Assembly: GCA_023461035.1 (NCBI GenBank)
Contig: JAEWOD010000038.1
Location: 1-46,395, forward strand
Source of the DNA: Bacteroidota bacterium
Lineage (GTDB): Bacteria; Bacteroidota; Bacteroidia; Flavobacteriales; Weeksellaceae
Reading direction: 5' to 3'
Length of the DNA stretch: 46,395 nt
Below are positions 42,066 through 46,395 of this stretch, piece by piece; positions within the stretch are counted from its first letter, which is position 1, and each line of letters begins with the position of its first letter. A program made the position numbers and the translations under genes. Below the pieces are notes generated by a model. It did not search any database and was not told the origin of the DNA. It worked only from the letters and a program-made list of their open reading frames with translations.

Positions 42066-43955
42066 ATGAAACACAGATCGCTCAAGGTCATTTTTGGATT
42101 TTCCTTATTCTTATTTTCTTTTTCACAAGGCTTTTCACAAGTCGAAGGAAAGAAGGATTCGGCGGTTGTCAATCAAAACATGGAAAAATCAGATCAGTTT
42201 CGGGACAATTTGGAAAACTACCGAAACAAAAATAAGTTCAACCGGCTGATTCATAAAATATTTGTAAAAAAACCGGGAACCATAAAAGCCTCCAAAACCA
42301 CCGACCGATATAAAGAAAACGAATCCAATTATTTGGATTTTGAAGGGAAAATTGTCCGAAATATTCAGATAACAACATTAGATCCATTTGGATTTTCTCT
42401 AAATGATACGATGGATATTCCCGATACATTTTTAGAAAAAGCTGGAAATGCTGTTCATATCAAAACAAAAAAATATGTAATACGTAATTATCTTTTGGTA
42501 AAAAAAGGAGATCTATTGGACTCTTTAAAAATCATAGAATCAGAACGTTTGATCAGGAGTGAACGTTTTACGCGACGTGTTAAAATAGATTTAGAAGCGG
42601 TAGGCACAGATAGTGTGGATGTAAATATCCGGACGCTTGATGCATGGACTATCATTCCAAATGCTACGCTCTCCGGCAGTAAAGTAGGGATTAGATTAAG
42701 AGACCGGAATTTTTTAGGATTGGGACATGATTTTGATAACCGATACCGGCAAAATTTCGAAAATGGAAAATACAGATTTCAAACCCGATATTCCATCCCA
42801 AATATCCAAAAGACTTTCATAGGTTTTCATATAGGATATTCCAGTTTTGAGGAAAACGAATATACAAAGGCCGTAGCTCTGGAAAGACGCTTCTTTTCTC
42901 CACTAACTCGCTGGGCTGGTGGCTTGTATGTGGGACAACGTACTTATCGGGACTCCATTCCCAATACGGAAGGGATCATGACGCAGAATTTTAAATACAA
43001 TCTTCAGGACTATTGGGGAGCAATTTCATTTCAACTATTTAAGAATGAAAATTCTACTGCTGAAAGGCTTAATAACCTGATTTTGTCTGCACGATATTTT
43101 CAGGTAAATTATGTCCAAAGTCCTGTTCAGGAGATAGATCCGGTGAACTTTTATGCGGACGAAAACTTTTATCTGATGGGCATCGGGGTTTCAAGACGGG
43201 GATTTGTTCAGGATCGGTTTATTCAGAACTATGACATCGTGGAAGACATTCCTATCGGGCTTTCTTATGGGATTACAACAGGGATTCAGAACAAAAACAA
43301 AGAAAACCGATTCTATCTGGCCGGAAGTTTTAAATGGGGAAATTATTACCGATTGGGTTATTTCGGATTTGAAGCGCAATATGGCGGTTTTCTGGTAAAA
43401 GAAGGCAAAACAGAGCAGTCTGTATTTTCGCTAGGAGCCAACTATTATACACGTCTGATGTCTTGGGGACAATGGAAATTCCGAAATTTTGTTTCATCCC
43501 AATTAATTATAGGCAACAATCGCGTTGATTCAAGAGGTGATCGTTTGACTTTAAACGAAAACGACCCATCAGGTATTGCAGGTTTCTATAGTCGGGATGT
43601 CATCGGTGCCAATAAATGGCTGACGGAAATTCAAATCCAATCCTATTCACCTTATGAATTTCTTGGCTTTCGATTTTCTCCTTTTCTGAATTCTTCCTTG
43701 GGACTAATCAGCAATGAAGGTGAGAATTTGACCGATGGTAAAATGTATGCCAAAATAGGTTTGGGGATATTATTCACAAATGACTATCTGATTTTCAGCA
43801 ACTTCCAATTATCCATAGCCTGGTATAACACAATTCCGGGAAGTGGCGAAAACATTTTCCAAACCAATACATTTAACAATAAAGATTACGAATTGATGGA
43901 TTTTGAATTTGGAAAACCGGAATTGATCCGATATAACCCGTATGTGGTCCATTAA
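42066..43955 (+). CDS. BamA/Omp85-like outer-membrane protein with a POTRA-like domain
   Basis: A 629-residue protein with a signal peptide (to about residue 24). A POTRA-like segment is seen near 140-195 (LVKKGDLLDSLKIIESERLI..VKIDLEAVGTDSVDVNIRTLD), followed by a predicted 16-strand-type barrel with many aromatic strand ends and LRDRNFLGLGHDFDNRYRQ at the start. The barrel resembles Omp85 family members but lacks a clear VRGF motif, so it may not be a canonical BamA. The role in outer-membrane assembly is inferred. Confidence 0.75.
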   Translation: MKHRSLKVIFGFSLFLFSFSQGFSQVEGKKDSAVVNQNMEKSDQFRDNLENYRNKNKFNRLIHKIFVKKPGTIKASKTTDRYKENESNYLDFEGKIVRNIQITTLDPFGFSLNDTMDIPDTFLEKAGNAVHIKTKKYVIRNYLLVKKGDLLDSLKIIESERLIRSERFTRRVKIDLEAVGTDSVDVNIRTLDAWTIIPNATLSGSKVGIRLRDRNFLGLGHDFDNRYRQNFENGKYRFQTRYSIPNIQKTFIGFHIGYSSFEENEYTKAVALERRFFSPLTRWAGGLYVGQRTYRDSIPNTEGIMTQNFKYNLQDYWGAISFQLFKNENSTAERLNNLILSARYFQVNYVQSPVQEIDPVNFYADENFYLMGIGVSRRGFVQDRFIQNYDIVEDIPIGLSYGITTGIQNKNKENRFYLAGSFKWGNYYRLGYFGFEAQYGGFLVKEGKTEQSVFSLGANYYTRLMSWGQWKFRNFVSSQLIIGNNRVDSRGDRLTLNENDPSGIAGFYSRDVIGANKWLTEIQIQSYSPYEFLGFRFSPFLNSSLGLISNEGENLTDGKMYAKIGLGILFTNDYLIFSNFQLSIAWYNTIPGSGENIFQTNTFNNKDYELMDFEFGKPELIRYNPYVVH

Positions 43956-43956
43956 A

Positions 43957-43993
43957 AAATCTGCCAAAAAATCGAAGAAATTTTGACAGATTT
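43957..43993. terminator. Stem-loop after the BamA-like gene
   Basis: Arms AAATCTGCCAAAA and TTTTGACAGATTT (43957-43969 with 43981-43993) pair at 12 of 13 positions. No T-run follows on the plus strand, but on the minus strand a T-run does, so it may also stop leftward transcripts. Confidence 0.55.
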
Positions 43994-44002
43994 GAAAATG
44001 AC

Positions 44003-44042
44003 TAAGAACCTGTTTAAATTTTATTTTTTAAACTGGCTCTAA
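44003..44042. repeat. Dispersed palindromic repeat, copy D (diverged)
   Basis: Ends AGAACC and GGCTCT with TTTAAATTTTA/TTTTTTAAAC inside. It lies between the convergent genes ending at 43955 and 44043 and probably helps end both transcripts. Confidence 0.65.
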
Positions 44043-45629
44043 TTATTCACACACAATTATTTTTTTGGTGATCGGTTTTTGATTATCCAATTTTATTTTT
44101 ACCAAATAAACGCCAGCCGGAACCGACAAATGAATGTCCTGTTTTTGGGTAGAAGTGTAATTTTGACTGAAAATGGTCTTTCCTGCCAAATCATATACCG
44201 AAATTTCCGCATTGCGATAGTTTTTTCCTAAATCAATTGTAAGATTCCCTTTTGTAGGATTGGGATAAATCAAAACAGAGGCCTGCTCCTCCAAACTGGT
44301 AATCCCTAAAAGATTATTTGTAGTTTTAAATAACCAATAATCCTCTTCTCCTCTGGAATTTTCCGATTTATCTCCCGATTGGTTAGACTCGGAAGCTACT
44401 GCAAAAATATATCCGTCATCCAAAATAACGGAATAACCTGCTGATTCGTCTGCCGAACCACCGATGGTATTTTGACCTAAAATTTCTCCGGCAGGATCCA
44501 ACAATAAAAACCACATATCATATCCTCCGTTTGAGTTATCTGCTTTCTCCCCAGAGACATTGGAGTTGGAATATCCGGTTACCAATAAATTACCATCAGA
44601 TTTCTGCCGAACCGTACGTAGGTAATCAGTTTGACTTCCTCCGATTGTTTTTTGCCAAACCAAGTTACCATCTTCATTAATTTTATAAATCCAATAATCA
44701 ACTATCCCTCTAAGTTCACCTGTTTTATCACCGGAAATTCCCGAATGCGAATATCCGCCTATGATGAAGCCATCTCCAATCTGGATGACGTCACGCACTA
44801 CATCATTATCATTTCCACCATAGGTTTTGTCCCATAATTTGTTTCCGTTTTCATCCAATTTAACCAACCAATTATCAAATAACCCTCGGGAATTTTCCGA
44901 TTTGTCACCTGAAATATTGGAATCGGAATGTCCTCCGATTAAAAATCCGCCATCTGCAGTTTCTATGCTGATGATACCTCTGTCCAGAGTCGAACCGCCT
45001 AAACTTTTTTGCCAAACGATACCACCGGAAGAATTTAATTTTAACACCCAATAATCGCGTTGGCCGTTGGTTGGATCCGTTTTATCACCGGAAACGTTGG
45101 AATCTGAATAACCGGAAACAAAATAACCGCCATCAGAAGTTTGGAAAACATGTACATCAAAATCCGGTTGTGCCCCACCATAGGTTTTCTGCCATTCTAT
45201 ATTTCCCGCATCATCTAATTTCAATATCCAATAATCCAGTCCTCCACGGGAATTTTCCGTCTTTTCACCAGAAATATTGGAATTGGAACCTATGCCCACT
45301 ATAAATCCTCCATCTGAAGTTTCGGAAATACTGGTCATAAAATCATCTCCGCTTCCACCAATTGTTTTATCCCAAAGGATAGTCCCGTTTGCGTCTGTTT
45401 TTACAATCCAAGCATCTATTAAACCACGACTGTCTTCCGATTTCTCACCAGAAGCATTGGAGTTGGAATAACCACCCAAGACATAGCCGCCATCAGAAGT
45501 AAGTTTGAGTGAATAAACAACATCCATCGTACTTCCACCTATGGTTTTTTGCCATAAAATAGAGCTGTCTTGTGCTTTGAGAAAGAGTCCCGAAAGTGTA
45601 AACACACCTAATAAGTAAAGATTTTTCAT
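44043..45629 (-). CDS. Type IX secretion cargo with seven propeller-like repeats
   Basis: A 528-residue exported protein. After a signal peptide (MKNLYLLGVFTLSGLFLKAQ) come seven repeats of about 59 residues, each with the pattern W-[QD]-K-T-[IY]-GG...SDGGY...GYS[NSD]SN.SG[DE]K...D[YA]W...K...G. Seven units suggest a seven-bladed beta propeller. The last 75 residues form a type A T9SS sorting domain (SVLIYPNPTKGNLTIDL, GVYLVKIKLDNQK, final KKIIVCE). The domain is removed on export across the outer membrane. Ligand unknown. ATG at 45627-45629. Confidence 0.92.
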   Translation of the reverse strand: MKNLYLLGVFTLSGLFLKAQDSSILWQKTIGGSTMDVVYSLKLTSDGGYVLGGYSNSNASGEKSEDSRGLIDAWIVKTDANGTILWDKTIGGSGDDFMTSISETSDGGFIVGIGSNSNISGEKTENSRGGLDYWILKLDDAGNIEWQKTYGGAQPDFDVHVFQTSDGGYFVSGYSDSNVSGDKTDPTNGQRDYWVLKLNSSGGIVWQKSLGGSTLDRGIISIETADGGFLIGGHSDSNISGDKSENSRGLFDNWLVKLDENGNKLWDKTYGGNDNDVVRDVIQIGDGFIIGGYSHSGISGDKTGELRGIVDYWIYKINEDGNLVWQKTIGGSQTDYLRTVRQKSDGNLLVTGYSNSNVSGEKADNSNGGYDMWFLLLDPAGEILGQNTIGGSADESAGYSVILDDGYIFAVASESNQSGDKSENSRGEEDYWLFKTTNNLLGITSLEEQASVLIYPNPTKGNLTIDLGKNYRNAEISVYDLAGKTIFSQNYTSTQKQDIHLSVPAGVYLVKIKLDNQKPITKKIIVCE

Positions 45630-45966
45630 ATAGTATAATTTAGTTTTAGCTAAGCAATCCGTCTTTTCATTGACTTAAGTTTTCATGGTCAATATTAAGG
45701 AAGAGCAAAATGGCGCAGGTACTAAATATTTACTTTATCAATAATTAATACGATTTTATAAGTACCCATAAGTTTTGGGCGGTTTTCGTTGCGTAAAAAT
45801 TCTGAGATTTTATAATAAGTATTTGGTCTGCAACGAAACCGGGCTCTCGGGACTCGCTTTTTATCTGTTTATGGAAACAGATAAAAGAGCTCAAACAAAT
45901 CCCTTGATCCCTACCGCAACTTTAGAGTGCGGGAGAGGTAGTTTGGTAGTGTAATTGAGTGGTGGA
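45630..45966. other. Intergenic region with stacked inverted repeats
   Basis: No gene seen. Three hairpins occur in succession: GGTTTTCGTTGC/GCAACGAAACC (45781-45792 with 45830-45840), GCTTTTTATCTGTTT/AAACAGATAAAAGAGC (45856-45870 with 45875-45890, nearly perfect) and CCGCA/TGCGG (45914-45918 with 45928-45932). It could be a decayed mobile element or a leftover of rRNA-operon flanking sequence. Confidence 0.5.
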
Positions 45967-46081
45967 GTAATTGGGTGATTGAGTGATTGCGTCAACCTTA
46001 AGCCTTAAACATTAAACATTAAACATTAAACAAAAAAACCTCAATCAACTAAATGAATGAGGTTTAAAAAAGACTGGCGGC
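45967..46081. repeat. Direct repeat next to the 5S gene, distal copy
   Basis: Begins with a 35-nt stretch (45967-46001) identical to 46194-46228, containing period-8 units (GTAATTGG, GTGATTGA, GTGATTGC). Then come an ATTAAAC array and the distal terminator, up to GACTGGCGGC of the 5S remnant. Confidence 0.85.
46031..46064 (-). terminator. Distal copy of the rRNA-operon terminator
   Basis: Stem AACCTCAATCA/TGAATGAGGTT (46037-46047 with 46054-46064, one mismatch at 46044), loop ACTAAA, then T-rich on the minus strand. Second of two near-identical terminators. Confidence 0.75.
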
Positions 46082-46113
46082 CCGAAGCGTCGGGGTCGGC
46101 GCTGGCAGGCTTA
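46072..46113 (-). pseudogene. Remnant of a 5S rRNA gene
   Basis: GACTGGCGGC (46072-46081) and TCGGCGCTGGCAGGCTTA (46096-46113) are identical to the 3' end and middle of the intact 5S gene (46285-46294 and 46323-46340). The spacing is 14 nt instead of 28, and the 5' half is missing. GC-rich palindromes (CCCGAAGCGTCGGG at 46081-46094, TCCGCCGCGGCGGA at 46114-46127) fill the lost parts. Confidence 0.7.
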
Positions 46114-46193
46114 TCCGCCGCGGCGGATTGGAATAGATTTGAAATTAAAAGGAGAATGTCCGGTAGACATTCGGTGAGTAAAAGAGTAGTAGT

Positions 46194-46285
46194 GTAATTG
46201 GGTGATTGAGTGATTGCGTCAACCTTAAACTTTAAACCTTAAACAAAAAAACCTCATTCAACTAAATGAATGAGGTTTAAAAAAG

Positions 46286-46294
<9 letters not shown>
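46194..46294. repeat. Direct repeat next to the 5S gene, proximal copy
   Basis: Counterpart of 45967-46081, with a shorter TTAAAC array and the perfect terminator. It ends at the 3' end of the intact 5S gene. Between the copies (46154-46172) lies a hairpin GAATGTC/GACATTC. Confidence 0.85.
46244..46277 (-). terminator. Terminator of the rRNA operon
   Basis: Perfect 11-bp stem AACCTCATTCA/TGAATGAGGTT (46250-46260 with 46267-46277), loop ACTAAA, followed on the minus strand by TTTTTTTG. It lies just after the 5S 3' end. Confidence 0.92.
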
Positions 46295-46392
<98 letters not shown>

Positions 46393-46395
46393 AGT

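Noticed and set aside
45841..45940. Possible tRNA near the rRNA operon
   Set aside because: The hairpins do not form a cloverleaf and no T-loop or acceptor pairing was found on either strand.

Overview
The window looks like a chromosome segment from a member of the Flavobacteriaceae (Bacteroidota), probably close to Flavobacterium. The evidence is the low GC content, several promoters of the Bacteroidota type (TAnnTTTG at -7), a three-gene succinate dehydrogenase operon with a single five-helix cytochrome b, a bacillithiol synthase (BshA), a type IX secretion C-terminal domain on one protein, and a 5S rRNA gene of Bacteroidota type at the right edge. The species cannot be fixed from the sequence alone.

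Layout, left to right. (1) 0.2-10.7 kb, almost all on the minus strand: DinB-like protein and beta-carbonic anhydrase; a DUF234-type ATPase; sdhC-sdhA-sdhB, with a four-helix-bundle (S23/IVS-type) gene wedged between sdhA and sdhB; bshA; a WG-repeat exported protein; a LOG-family nucleotide hydrolase. (2) 10.8-13.7 kb: an exported fusion of a GH3 N-acetylglucosaminidase and a class C beta-lactamase-like domain. (3) 13.9-19.9 kb, plus strand: an exported protein with a duplicated domain, a LytS/LytTR-type two-component pair, a TIM-barrel protein translationally coupled to a CPA2 cation:proton antiporter. (4) 19.9-28.3 kb: small membrane and exported proteins of unknown function around a divergent TPR-histidine kinase/NarL-type regulator pair. 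Three copies of the dyad CCCTGAAATCAGGG lie in this stretch. (5) 28.3-32.3 kb: a cysteine-free sirtuin, an RNA m5C methyltransferase, a ParE-like toxin-antitoxin pair, a lipoprotein, an HExxH protein and a GIY-YIG nuclease bracketed by palindromic repeats. (6) 32.5-35.7 kb: a D-cysteine desulfhydrase/ACC-deaminase-like enzyme, a LysM glucosaminidase and hemL, tightly packed. (7) 35.8-45.6 kb: DAO-type oxidoreductase, cupin, SUI1, GreA-like factor, L-serine dehydratase, AI-2E transporter, BamA-like outer-membrane protein and a seven-repeat T9SS cargo protein. (8) 45.6-46.4 kb: repeats, two copies of a terminator, a remnant of a 5S gene and the intact 5S rRNA on the minus strand (the 3' end of an rRNA operon).

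The most unusual content lies in the repeats. A lone GIY-YIG nuclease gene is bracketed by three palindromes with the same bulged-stem architecture but different core hairpins; two of them form an inverted pair. This resembles REP/REPIN organisation, but with a GIY-YIG nuclease in place of the usual RAYT transposase (inference). The four-helix-bundle gene inside the sdh operon has 31-bp imperfect inverted repeats at its ends and occupies nearly the whole sdhA-sdhB gap. A further dispersed palindromic element of about 45 bp occurs four times, always at gene 3' ends.
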